DNA from: Bacillus sp. Marseille-Q1617
Lineage (GTDB): Bacteria > Bacillota > Bacilli > Bacillales > Bacillaceae_B
DNA: 64,000 nt
NCBI RefSeq assembly: GCF_903645295.1
Contig: NZ_CAHJXM010000001.1
Span: forward strand, 1,427,501 to 1,491,500
Direction of reading: 5' to 3'
The first letter of the stretch is position 1, and every line of letters starts with the position of its first letter. Shown piece after piece: positions 35,700 to 44,012 of this stretch. The notes below the pieces were generated by a model. It had not been told where the DNA came from. It was given only the letters and a program-made list of their open reading frames with translations, and did no database searches. The translations under genes and the position numbers were made by a program.

Positions 35700-36896
35700 G
35701 TGACTTGGAAGCGTGAAGTGATTGAGGAGGGACCATATAACGCATTAAGTGAAATTCTTTTAATCATCCTGACAGCAGCGAGCTTATTTTTTCAGTTCTA
35801 CCCCGGGGCGGCGATCTTTCTGCTATGCATCGTCTATTTCAGATTCCATAAATGGTATCTTGAAAATATCGGGAAGGAATTGACAATAAAACAGCCGCCA
35901 AAGCGTGTCCGGCTGCACTCAGAAGAAAAGGGGTACTGGGATCTCCATTTTGACAATGGAGGAATACCGGTGTGGGGGGCTGAATTAAGATTCACCTTCA
36001 AAGATATCGTCCAGCCTGCGGAACATCCTTTTGATACCTATCACGGCGGGAACATAGAAGTATCGATTCCCTTCACGATGGGGAGAGGGGAAAGTGGGAA
36101 AGTCTCGCTGCCGATTGTCGGGAAAAGAAGGGGGCTCTGCCGGTTGACGAGAGTTCAGATTCTCATTCCACATTTATTCGGAAGCGGTAAAGTACTTATG
36201 GAATTAATGGAACCTGTTAAATCTACAATCATGGTTTTTCCAACTCCTTTCCCTGTCATTCTTGACAATAAACATGACTCTCATGATATCGGCGAGGTGC
36301 CAGCCTTGCATTCGCTATTTTACGATGTCTTTCAGCCGATAGGGACAAGGGAGTATGTATCTGGTGACAGGTTTCAGGACATCCACTGGAAAGCAAGCGC
36401 AAGGACGCAAGCTTTGCAGACGAAAATCTTTGCCCCTGCTGTTAAGAAAGAGTGGATGATTGCGGTAAACCTTTCAGAGAAGTATTCGATTACGAGAGAC
36501 CTGGAAAAGATCATCAAACATACTGCCTATTTAATGCACCTTGCTGTGGAACAGCAGATTTCATTCTCACTTGTGGTGAATATCGGGAGTCAGGGAATTA
36601 CTCCGTTCTATTACTTGCCTTCGGGTACAGGCAGGAAACATCAGCAAAAAGCCCTTGAAATGCTTTCGGCATTATCTACTGACGATGCGACAATTCCGTT
36701 TCATATTGTACTGCAGCATCTTTACATTCGTCAGCTAGTGCCTTCTGTATTGATCACGGCAGGTAAACTTTCAGTGGAAAGTGAGAATAGATTAAGTAAA
36801 ATTAGAGCGGGGCAAAGGGAAATTTATTCAATGCATATTGAAGATAAACAAGGAGCCGTAACGTTATGGAAACAAAGATCGAAAATCCCATCTTGA
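35700..36896 (+). CDS. DUF58-domain membrane protein
   Basis: The 398-residue protein has a pair of N-terminal helices (about residues 18-50), a beta-rich middle, and the DUF58 core with REYVSGDRFQDIHWKASART near residue 220. The C-terminal part resembles a von Willebrand A-like fold. It begins with GTG 35700 right after moxR and overlaps the next gene by 31 bases. It probably works with MoxR in envelope-related assembly, an inference from the conserved gene pairing. Confidence 0.9.
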   Translation: MTWKREVIEEGPYNALSEILLIILTAASLFFQFYPGAAIFLLCIVYFRFHKWYLENIGKELTIKQPPKRVRLHSEEKGYWDLHFDNGGIPVWGAELRFTFKDIVQPAEHPFDTYHGGNIEVSIPFTMGRGESGKVSLPIVGKRRGLCRLTRVQILIPHLFGSGKVLMELMEPVKSTIMVFPTPFPVILDNKHDSHDIGEVPALHSLFYDVFQPIGTREYVSGDRFQDIHWKASARTQALQTKIFAPAVKKEWMIAVNLSEKYSITRDLEKIIKHTAYLMHLAVEQQISFSLVVNIGSQGITPFYYLPSGTGRKHQQKALEMLSALSTDDATIPFHIVLQHLYIRQLVPSVLITAGKLSVESENRLSKIRAGQREIYSMHIEDKQGAVTLWKQRSKIPS

Positions 36897-38158
36897 CCAG
36901 CAGACAGCAGCATCTTCTGCTGAAAATAGCACTATTATTTGGCGTGGATCTTCTATTCGTGGTGCTCACTGCAACTTTGATGGTCGAAAAGGAAGAGATT
37001 CTGACCCGATATGTCCCGTATATATCAGTTGTGTTTCTCTTCTTGTATCCGGCGATGATTATCTGGGTAAAGAAGAAAGGCATTCATTCTTTGATTCTGT
37101 ACTCAGTCCTTCTGATCTCAGGGGCAGCAGGGTTCTTTCTGTTCAATATTTCCCTGTGGCTGACAGTGGTTATCCTATTATTTCTTCATTGGAGGATAGG
37201 CTCCTATTTTCAAAGTGAAGATGATCAAATCGAGGTCTCAAGCTCGATGGTACTGGGATTTCTATGCCTGTCTGCATGTTCGCTTATCATAGGTAATGTA
37301 AGGGATTTGGGGAATGGCATGATCGTAATGATCCTTATCCTCTTATTATTTTCCCTCGTTTCAACCGTGACCAGCTTCCAAAGGATGCTGAAAGGAGGCG
37401 GCGGGGAAGCGGGTGATAATAAGAGATATCTGATGAAACCCTTCGGCGTATTGCTCATTGTGTTAGCCGCCGCCGGTGTTTTGTCTGTCTTCAGTACTTA
37501 TGCCAGAAGCGGGTTTTACTGGATTTTAAATAAAGTATTCTGGCTCTTTTCTTTCCTTGTCAATCCTCTTTTCGCTTTGTTGGAAAAGGTGAGGGATTGG
37601 ATCATGAGTAAGATTTCAAGGGATACGCTTTCAGGTTTTGGGCTGAAGTTTCCGGAAGAAAAAATTGACGAGACACAGCAAGCGGCTTTCTATGAGGGAA
37701 TGTCTTTTCCATGGCTGAACGAAATGTTGATCGGCATCTTTATCCTGGCCGCCATCATCTATATCATCAAAAAGAAAAAAATAGAGTATGAAATAGAATC
37801 AGAAGGACAGATTGCCACTCTGATGACCAGGGTGAAGAAAGGAAAACTTCAACCTAAAGATCATTCAGGCACATTCCACTATTCAGAAGCCGGGAATGCC
37901 ATCCGTCAAGCGGTGAAGGAACTGGAAAAAGAGGCGGCTGTGCAGCAAATAGGCAGGAAATCCAACGAAAACATCCGAAGTTGGTTTGCCAGAATGGAAA
38001 TGAACGAGGATGAAAGTTTCTTTATACTATATGAAGCAGTCAGATATGGAACCAAAATACCGGATGAAAATGAAGTAACCTTTTTTGCGCATCGAGTAAA
38101 ACAACATATCTCTATATTGAAAGACAGATATATGGAAAAAAAATCTGATGCGGGCTGA
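36866..38158 (+). CDS. Polytopic membrane protein of MoxR-DUF58 cluster, DUF4129-like C-terminus
   Basis: The 430-residue protein has about seven helices in the first 210 residues, another near 285-300, and a cytosolic C-terminus (RSWFARMEMNEDESFFILYE followed by AVRYGTKIP) that resembles DUF4129. In many Firmicutes the third gene of this cluster is a membrane protein carrying an extracellular transglutaminase-like domain followed by DUF4129. Here no transglutaminase core (Cys-His-Asp block) is visible. ATG 36866 follows AAGGAG and overlaps the DUF58 gene. Confidence 0.75.
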   Translation: METKIENPILTSRQQHLLLKIALLFGVDLLFVVLTATLMVEKEEILTRYVPYISVVFLFLYPAMIIWVKKKGIHSLILYSVLLISGAAGFFLFNISLWLTVVILLFLHWRIGSYFQSEDDQIEVSSSMVLGFLCLSACSLIIGNVRDLGNGMIVMILILLLFSLVSTVTSFQRMLKGGGGEAGDNKRYLMKPFGVLLIVLAAAGVLSVFSTYARSGFYWILNKVFWLFSFLVNPLFALLEKVRDWIMSKISRDTLSGFGLKFPEEKIDETQQAAFYEGMSFPWLNEMLIGIFILAAIIYIIKKKKIEYEIESEGQIATLMTRVKKGKLQPKDHSGTFHYSEAGNAIRQAVKELEKEAAVQQIGRKSNENIRSWFARMEMNEDESFFILYEAVRYGTKIPDENEVTFFAHRVKQHISILKDRYMEKKSDAG

Positions 38159-38187
38159 TAGTGAATTCAGCCTGCATCAGATTTTTT
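38139..38187 (+). terminator. Terminator of the moxR operon
   Basis: AAATCTGATGC and GCATCAGATTT form the outer stem, with inner GGCTGA/TCAGCC pairing and T7 after. The left arm is inside the last codons of the gene. Confidence 0.9.
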
Positions 38188-38245
38188 TATTTCGGTTCAT
38201 CATAGGGTAAGATAAAAGGGTATAGCGTAAAGGGAGGTGCAGTTC

Positions 38246-38863
38246 ATGTTATTTACCATCAGAGACCTGGTCTACAAAGATATACTGGAAATAGAAGAGA
38301 TGGATATACTTGAAAACAAAAATACATGCATCATTGGAGAAAGCGGTGCGGGAAAATCCACCCTTTTGAAAATGCTCAATAAAATGTACATACCAGAAAA
38401 AGGCACTATTCGCTATAAGGGCAGACCAATCAAGGATATGGACCCTGTGGGTCTGCGGAGGGAAGTAGTGATGATTTCTCAGACCCCTTTACTTTTTGGT
38501 GACACAATAGAAGAAAACCTTCAAAAAGGGCTGATTTTTTCTGAAAAGCAAACCGCAACCCGTGAAGAAATGAACCGGACTCTGAAAATAGTGAAACTGG
38601 ACAAGGATCTGGATACAGATGCAAAAGATTTATCCGGGGGCGAGAAGCAGCGTTTGTCTCTTGGGAGGGTCCTTCTGATGAAACCCGAAGTATATTTACT
38701 GGATGAGCCGACCTCCGCATTGGACGAGGATACAGAATTAGAAGTGATGAAAAGCTTCATTCACGCAACGGGTGATCATGGAGGGACAGTGATCATGGTG
38801 ACTCATTCAACGAATGTTGCTGAACAGTATGGTGATGAAATAATCAAGATCACTAAAAGGTAG
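38246..38863 (+). CDS. ABC transporter ATP-binding protein, FetA/YjkB-like
   Basis: The 205-residue ATPase is short for the family. Walker A GESGAGKSTLL is at residue 32, Q loop MISQTPLLFG near 77, signature LSGGEKQRLSLGR near 128, Walker B VYLLDEPTSALD near 147 and the switch His in VTHSTN near 183. ATG 38246 follows GGGAGGTG. The downstream UPF0014 permease completes a FetAB-type exporter. Confidence 0.88.
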   Translation: MLFTIRDLVYKDILEIEEMDILENKNTCIIGESGAGKSTLLKMLNKMYIPEKGTIRYKGRPIKDMDPVGLRREVVMISQTPLLFGDTIEENLQKGLIFSEKQTATREEMNRTLKIVKLDKDLDTDAKDLSGGEKQRLSLGRVLLMKPEVYLLDEPTSALDEDTELEVMKSFIHATGDHGGTVIMVTHSTNVAEQYGDEIIKITKR

Positions 38864-38877
38864 GGGGCGATCATCAG

Positions 38878-39660
38878 GTGGAAAAAGGAATCATCAATAT
38901 CGAACTTTGGAGATTCATTGCAGCATATGCGTTCATACTTATTTTGCTAATCATTGTAAAACTAAGAGGGATCTCAAGGGAAAAGCAAATCATCATTGCA
39001 TCTTTGAGAATGACAATCCAATTGATCATAGCCGGATACATCCTGACTTATATTTTTGATAACCCAAGCCCGTGGCTGACACTGTTGATCATCTTAGTCA
39101 TGGAGGTATTCGCCATTAGGAATGTCTTCAAGCAGGTGAAACACGAATTGAGTAAACAGCTTAAAGCCACTGTCAGTATTGCGATGACGGCTGGAACGCT
39201 TGGCTGCCTGTTTTATTTCAATATCGTAGTCATCCACTTCACCCCTTGGTACGAACCGCGTTATTTCATTCCGATAGCAGGGATGATCGTGGGAAATTCA
39301 ATGACCGGCATCACACTGGGACTCAATACCCTCCTAGGCGGGCTGAAAGACCAGAGAGAAGTAGTGGAAGGTGCTTTGATGCTGGGTGCTACACCAAAAG
39401 CAGCATCCAAGAAATATGTCGATAATGCTTTCGACTCCGCCATCCTTCCCACCCTGAATAATATGATCGGCATGGGAATCATCTTCCTGCCAGGAATGAT
39501 GACCGGCCAGATTCTTTCAGGCGTCAGTCCGCTGGTGGCAATTGAGTATCAAATCGCCATCTTGCTCGGAATCGTGGGAAGTGTTGCTTTGACAGTCATC
39601 CTTTTCATTTACTTAGGCTATAAGTTCCTTTTCACTAAGCATTGCCAATTAAATATATAA
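38878..39660 (+). CDS. ABC transporter permease, UPF0014/FetB family
   Basis: The 260-residue membrane protein has about seven helices and the UPF0014 signatures IPIAGMIVGNSMTGITLGLN (near residue 133) and ALMLGATPKAASKKYV (near 167). E. coli FetAB exports iron and confers peroxide resistance; B. subtilis YjkA is the corresponding family member. The substrate here is inferred. The start is GTG 38878 with AGGGGG upstream, 14 bases after the ATPase gene. Confidence 0.88.
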   Translation: MEKGIINIELWRFIAAYAFILILLIIVKLRGISREKQIIIASLRMTIQLIIAGYILTYIFDNPSPWLTLLIILVMEVFAIRNVFKQVKHELSKQLKATVSIAMTAGTLGCLFYFNIVVIHFTPWYEPRYFIPIAGMIVGNSMTGITLGLNTLLGGLKDQREVVEGALMLGATPKAASKKYVDNAFDSAILPTLNNMIGMGIIFLPGMMTGQILSGVSPLVAIEYQIAILLGIVGSVALTVILFIYLGYKFLFTKHCQLNI

Positions 39661-39768
39661 GTGAATCTTCCGTTTTAGTGAAATTGATAGAAAGTAGAAA
39701 CCTCCCGTTCTTTTCTCCCTATATGACTGCATATGATAGAGAAAGAAGAATGGGGAGGAGAATTCTTT

Positions 39769-40032
39769 ATGAAGTATGAAACAGAGCAAGCACTGCGTGT
39801 AAAAAGCCTGGCGATGGATGTAATAGAAGAATTGATGAAAGATGACCCGGTCTATGAAGCGAGAGACCTGAAACAAGTCTCTGAATTATTCGCCCGATGC
39901 ATCTGTGACCTCGTGAACGTATACACCAACACTTCAGAAGACCATCAATCAACCCTCAGCGGAACAGTCATCAAAGCCAGAATCGGCTATAACACCCTGC
40001 TTAAAAACAGGACTATTAATGTGAAGGAATAA
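39769..40032 (+). CDS. 87-residue protein of unknown function
   Basis: GGGGAGGAG precedes ATG 39769. The soluble, mainly helical protein starts MKYETEQALRVKSLAMDVIE and has two cysteines in LFARCICDLVNVY. I recognise no family or enzymatic motif. It stands alone upstream of the palindromic repeat and ptsH. Confidence 0.65.
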   Translation: MKYETEQALRVKSLAMDVIEELMKDDPVYEARDLKQVSELFARCICDLVNVYTNTSEDHQSTLSGTVIKARIGYNTLLKNRTINVKE

Positions 40033-40151
40033 TAAGTATATTGAAAAAAGAAAATGATTCTATCTTCGACCATTATGAAATATCTCATTTTTTTGTATGT
40101 AATGATGGATTGCTCCTTCTGTTGTTAAAGCTGATTTAACTGTATAAGACC

Positions 40152-40391
40152 CAGCTGTTGATTGGAGTGCCAGGACGAAGACTCCTGCGGGAGAAGTGGC
40201 CAATGTGAGACGTGTCGAGCTGCGGCTAGAGGCTGGAGATCATAAGTCAAGCAAGCCAAAAAGGCAAAAAGCGCCTTTCCGGCTTGCTCGTCTTATGCTT
40301 GTCGCCTCTGATCGAGCCGTCTCCGCCTGTCTTCCCCGAGGCTCACCGGACACCAGCAGAAAGCGAAGTCCTGCACGGAAATCAACAGCGG
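40152..40391. repeat. 240-bp palindromic repeat element containing a CATAAG hairpin
   Basis: The element is bounded by GCTGTTGATT and its complement AATCAACAGC, and by AGGACGAAGACTCCTGC near the left and GAAGTCCTGCACGG near the right. Its centre is a hairpin: CATAAG...CTTATG (40241-40297) with inner GCAAGCC/GGCTTGC and AGGC/GCCT pairing. AGAGGC/GCCTCT and CGGCT/AGCCG extend the stem outward. The core recurs twice at 51345-51569. The ends look like an abundant Bacillaceae intergenic repeat known to me from other genomes. The rest of 40033-40632 holds only the ptsH promoter region. Confidence 0.75.
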
Positions 40392-40559
40392 CATAAAAAC
40401 TACTCATTTTTTGGGGAAACATAAAATGACAAACATAATAGTGGCAAATATATGAAATACTAAAAAAATAAAGCTTTACAATTGTGTATATCGCCATTGC
40501 ATGCTATTCTTTTTTATTGAGCAGGCTTATAGGAAGAATGGATTAATCACTAGAAATAG

Positions 40560-40588
40560 TTGACGTTTTCTTCATTATCCATTACTTT
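40560..40588 (+). promoter_or_regulatory. Possible promoter of ptsHI
   Basis: TTGACG and TACTTT are separated by 17 bases, 45 bases before the ptsH start. The -10 is imperfect. Confidence 0.4.
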
Positions 40589-40632
40589 TATGAAGCAACC
40601 AAAAACAATGTAGAATAAGGAGTCGATTCATA

Positions 40633-40899
40633 ATGGCACAAAAAACATTTACAGTTACAGCTGAAACAGGAATTCATGCCCGCCCGGCAACACTATTGGT
40701 TCAAACGGCAAGCAAATTCGACAGCGATGTACATCTTGAATACAAAGAAAAGAAAGTAAACTTAAAATCAATCATGGGAGTTATGTCTCTAGGTGTCGGC
40801 AAGGATGCACAAATCACAATCATTACTGAAGGAAGCGACGAAGAAGAAGCACTGAAGAGCCTGGAAGAAACGTTAAATAAAGAAGGTTTAGCTGAGTAA
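40633..40899 (+). CDS. ptsH: Phosphocarrier protein HPr
   Basis: The 88-residue HPr has the catalytic His15 in [13 protein letters not shown] and the regulatory Ser46 in [13 protein letters not shown]. It relays phosphate from enzyme I to sugar-specific EII proteins. When phosphorylated at Ser46 it is the CcpA co-repressor. AAGGAG lies upstream of the ATG. Its stop overlaps the ptsI start (TAATG). No ptsG or glcT gene precedes it, unlike B. subtilis. Confidence 0.98.
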   Translation: MAQKTFTVTAETGIHARPATLLVQTASKFDSDVHLEYKEKKVNLKSIMGVMSLGVGKDAQITIITEGSDEEEALKSLEETLNKEGLAE

Positions 40900-42620
40900 T
40901 GTCAAGCATCTTAAAAGGCATTGCGGCATCTAACGGGATTGCCATTGCTAAAGCTTATCGTCTGGTAGAACCTGATTTAAATTTCGAAAAGAAGTCTGTT
41001 GAAAATGCAGATGAAGAAGTAGCTCGTTTTCAGGCGGCGATTTCAACTTCTAAATCAGAGCTTGAAGCGATCAGGGATAAGGCAAGGGAAGATTTAGGTG
41101 AAGACAAAGCCCAAATCTTTGAAGCACATCTTTTAGTATTAAGCGATCCAGAATTACTGACACCTATTGAAGATAAAGTGAAAACTGAAAGTGTAAACGC
41201 TGAATTTGCACTTAAAGAAACTGCTGACATGTTCGTTTCTATGTTCGAGTCAATGGACAATGAATATATGAAAGAACGTGCAGCGGATATCAGAGACGTA
41301 ACCAAGCGCGTCCTTTCACATTTACTTGGAGTTCAAATTGCCAACCCAAGTATGGTGACTGAAGAAGTGATTGTCATTGCAGAGGACCTGACTCCATCTG
41401 ACACTGCACAATTAAACCGTCAGTTTGTAAAAGGATTTACAACCGACATCGGAGGCAGAACATCTCACTCTGCCATTATGGCTCGTTCAATGGAAATCCC
41501 TGCGGTTGTTGGTACAAAATCTATTACTTCCTCTGTTGAAAATGGTGACATGGTAATCGTTGACGGCTTAAATGGGGAAGTACATATTAACCCAACGCCT
41601 GAGGTCATTGAAGAATATAAAAAAGAGCATGCACGCTATGAAGAACAAAAGGCGGAATGGGCTAAGCTTGTAAACGAGCCGACCGTTTCCAAAGATGGTC
41701 AACATGTAGAGCTGGCAGCGAATATCGGAACGCCTAAAGATTTAGAAGGTGTAAAGAATAACGGCGGTGAAGGGGGAGGACTTTATCGTACAGAATTCCT
41801 ATACATGGGGCGCGATGAGCTTCCGACTGAAGAAGAACAATACGAAGCCTATAAGGCAGTGCTTGAAGGCATGGAGGGCAAACCTGTTGTTGTGCGTACG
41901 CTTGATATCGGGGGCGACAAAGAACTTCCATATCTAAACCTTCCTAAGGAAATGAATCCATTCCTTGGGTATCGTGCGATTCGTCTTTGTCTGGACGAGC
42001 AGGAAATCTTCCGTACCCAATTAAGAGCATTATTGAAGGCGAGTCCTTATGGTAACTTGAAGATCATGTTCCCGATGATTTCAAATCTACAGGAGTTCAG
42101 AGAAGCAAAAGCGATTCTTGAAGAAGAGAAAAAATCACTCGTGGATAAAGGTACAGAAGTAGCCGACAAAATGGAAGTGGGAATCATGGTTGAAATTCCA
42201 TCGACTGCTGTCATGGCTGATGTATTCGCCAAGGAAGTCGATTTCTTCTCAATCGGCACAAATGACTTGATTCAATATACAATGGCAGCCGATCGTATGA
42301 ACGAACGCGTGTCTTACCTGTATCAGCCATACAACCCTGCAATTCTGCGCCTTGTGAAAATGGTCATTGATGCAGCTCACAATGAAGGCAAATGGGCAGG
42401 TATGTGCGGTGAAATGGCTGGCGATGAAATTGCCGTGCCTATTTTACTTGGGCTAGGTTTGGATGAGTTCTCAATGAGTGCTACATCCATTTTAAGAGCA
42501 CGTTCCCAAATCCATCGTCTGAATCAAAGCGATATGAAAAAGCTTGCTGAAGAAGTGCTTCAACTAGACACAAATGACGAGGTCATCAAAGCGGTTGAAA
42601 AAGCTGTTTCCCAAAGTTAA
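40899..42620 (+). CDS. ptsI: PTS enzyme I (phosphoenolpyruvate-protein phosphotransferase)
   Basis: The 573-residue enzyme has the phospho-His motif [20 protein letters not shown] near residue 190, the PEP-binding TIM barrel with [15 protein letters not shown] near 332, and [19 protein letters not shown] near 450. It phosphorylates HPr from PEP. ATG overlaps the ptsH stop by one base. The operon ends with a terminator at 42718. Confidence 0.98.
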   Translation: MSSILKGIAASNGIAIAKAYRLVEPDLNFEKKSVENADEEVARFQAAISTSKSELEAIRDKAREDLGEDKAQIFEAHLLVLSDPELLTPIEDKVKTESVNAEFALKETADMFVSMFESMDNEYMKERAADIRDVTKRVLSHLLGVQIANPSMVTEEVIVIAEDLTPSDTAQLNRQFVKGFTTDIGGRTSHSAIMARSMEIPAVVGTKSITSSVENGDMVIVDGLNGEVHINPTPEVIEEYKKEHARYEEQKAEWAKLVNEPTVSKDGQHVELAANIGTPKDLEGVKNNGGEGGGLYRTEFLYMGRDELPTEEEQYEAYKAVLEGMEGKPVVVRTLDIGGDKELPYLNLPKEMNPFLGYRAIRLCLDEQEIFRTQLRALLKASPYGNLKIMFPMISNLQEFREAKAILEEEKKSLVDKGTEVADKMEVGIMVEIPSTAVMADVFAKEVDFFSIGTNDLIQYTMAADRMNERVSYLYQPYNPAILRLVKMVIDAAHNEGKWAGMCGEMAGDEIAVPILLGLGLDEFSMSATSILRARSQIHRLNQSDMKKLAEEVLQLDTNDEVIKAVEKAVSQS

Positions 42621-42717
42621 AATAATGTTTAACTATCGGTAACGGGGGGTAATGTAATAAAGAATAAGAAGTTGAGGCACCCAAACGGCCTTTTCATTCT
42701 CATTTCCCCCTTTTCTA

Positions 42718-42754
42718 AGGATTGAAAGAGAGTACTCTTTCAATCCTATTTTTT
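42718..42754. terminator. Terminator between ptsI and ykwB
   Basis: AGGATTGAAAGAG (42718-42730) pairs perfectly with CTCTTTCAATCCT (42735-42747) around AGTA, followed by a T-rich tract. Confidence 0.88.
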
Positions 42755-43424
42755 ATGTCCAATGAATGAAAGGATTTTTCCATTCCATCAATAGTCCATA
42801 ATCGCAGGATTCTTCATCATCAAGATAGCCTTTTACTGCTTTTAACGGCGTTCTTCCGCATTGAAGCAGGAATGTTATGACAGGATCTTTGTATTCGCCG
42901 GCAGTTAATTTTTTAACATATTCCTCAATAGTAAAGAGATGAGAAAACTTGTGGTAAGTAGGGATGCGGCCGCCGCCCAGAAGACGGTGGAGGTGCAAAT
43001 GAACCACAATCTCATACATGGCATTCATTAATACTTTTCCAAGTTTATATCCGCGGAAATCAGGATCGATGCAGAGGTCGACTATGTAAAGGGTATTTCC
43101 ATTCTGATTATGTGTCCGGATGTAGCCTTCATCCGTCATTTCATCCCAGGTATGATCAGGTCTGGAGGAATGAAAGTCGACAATAAGACCAGTCATACTG
43201 CCAGCTATTTGCCCGTCAATCTCTACACAAAGGGCACCTAATGGGAAATGCTTTATATGATTCTCCAATTGATCCCTATCCCACCATAACTCCTCAGGGA
43301 AAGGCGGAGGGAAGGCCCGTTGCTGGATCCGAATGAGTTCATCGAAATCAGACTCTGTATAATTCCGGATAACGGCTTGATGCACTTGATCTTTTCTGAA
43401 AACAAACTGTTCTTTACGATACAT
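42753..43424 (-). CDS. ykwB: GNAT-family N-acetyltransferase (YkwB-like)
   Basis: The 223-residue protein has a GNAT domain with the acetyl-CoA segment LCIDPDFRGYKLGKVLMNAM near residue 122 and an N-terminal IRNYTESDFDELIRIQ helix. A C-terminal extension (about 170-223) matches the YkwB type. Substrate unknown. The position next to ptsHI agrees with B. subtilis ykwB. GAGGTT precedes the ATG. A catabolite-responsive element overlaps its predicted promoter. Confidence 0.85.
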   Translation of the reverse strand: MYRKEQFVFRKDQVHQAVIRNYTESDFDELIRIQQRAFPPPFPEELWWDRDQLENHIKHFPLGALCVEIDGQIAGSMTGLIVDFHSSRPDHTWDEMTDEGYIRTHNQNGNTLYIVDLCIDPDFRGYKLGKVLMNAMYEIVVHLHLHRLLGGGRIPTYHKFSHLFTIEEYVKKLTAGEYKDPVITFLLQCGRTPLKAVKGYLDDEESCDYGLLMEWKNPFIHWT

Positions 43425-43453
43425 GACAGAACCTCATTTATCAGAATTTACTT

Positions 43454-43489
43454 GTTCATTATACTTGATGAAAGCGCTTTTTTAAAGGT
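43454..43489 (-). promoter_or_regulatory. ykwB promoter with internal cre site
   Basis: On the minus strand TTTAAA, 17 bases, TATAAT forms a SigA-type promoter. The spacer contains AAAGCGCTTT; on the plus strand ATGAAAGCGCTTTTT (43468-43482) matches the CcpA cre consensus WTGNAANCGNWNNCW at all but one position. Confidence 0.55.
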
Positions 43490-43644
43490 ATTTCACAAAA
43501 ATAATTTGTAAGCAGCTTTTTCTGTAAAGAAATAAATAAAAAAATTAAAAATAAAAGGTTTAGTTATTCTGAAAGGCGGGTAATCTATAAGCAAGCATGA
43601 AATTGGAGATTAATTTCTCACTAACACCCCCTTTTCCTTTTTTT

Positions 43645-43680
43645 GACTGACTCAGTATATTGCTGAGCAGTCTTTTTTTT
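43645..43680 (+). terminator. Orphan intrinsic terminator
   Basis: GACTG-A-CTCAG pairs with CTGAG-CAGTC around TATATTG, followed by T8. No plus-strand gene lies within 1 kb upstream except the end of ptsI, which has its own terminator. A small RNA in 43490-43680 is possible. I see no ORF in that stretch. Confidence 0.8.
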
Positions 43681-43718
43681 GTGCATTTAAATGACAGTTT
43701 TTGCCCGTAGGTTTGAAT

Positions 43719-43748
43719 TGAATATTTCCCTTTGACAGATAAATAATA
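43719..43748 (+). promoter_or_regulatory. Possible SigG/SigF-type promoter
   Basis: TGAATA (43719-43724) and AATAATA (43742-43748) are 17 bases apart. The -35 equals the forespore consensus TGNATA; the -10 matches CATACTA at five of seven bases. The SASP-like gene follows. Confidence 0.4.
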
Positions 43749-43790
43749 ACTATAGTGTTTCTGCAAAGAAATACAAAAAGTGAAGAGGGT

Positions 43791-43976
43791 GTGAGGGAAA
43801 AGGCAAAACGCACAAAGAAGAACGACCCGCAGCAAAAAAATAAAAAGGGATTTGATTCTTCCCAGTTGAATCAAGAGTTCGCACACGAATTTGGCAGTGC
43901 AGCAACGAATAAGATTCACAAAGATAAAGCCAAAAAAGAAAAAGCATCTAAAAACAACGGAGAATATAAAAAGTAA
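43791..43976 (+). CDS. SASP-like small basic protein, about 61 residues
   Basis: The frame is open from 43755, and GTG 43791 is the likely start, though its SD (AGAGGG) is unusually close. The product is Lys/Asn/Gln-rich, with SSQLNQEFAHEFGSAA in the middle. EFAHEFG resembles the GPR cleavage site of SASPs and the EEFAHE segment of SspO-type proteins. A forespore-like promoter and a terminator bracket it. Assignment as a minor spore protein is an inference from motif, composition and promoter. Confidence 0.6.
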   Translation: MREKAKRTKKNDPQQKNKKGFDSSQLNQEFAHEFGSAATNKIHKDKAKKEKASKNNGEYKK

Positions 43977-43978
43977 TA

Positions 43979-44012
43979 GAAAAGGACAGACCTTGACAGG
44001 TCTGTCCTTTTT
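43979..44012. terminator. Terminator between the SASP-like gene and patA
   Basis: AAAGGACAGACC pairs perfectly with GGTCTGTCCTTT, followed by T. It serves the plus-strand gene and touches the patA stop on the minus strand. Confidence 0.9.
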
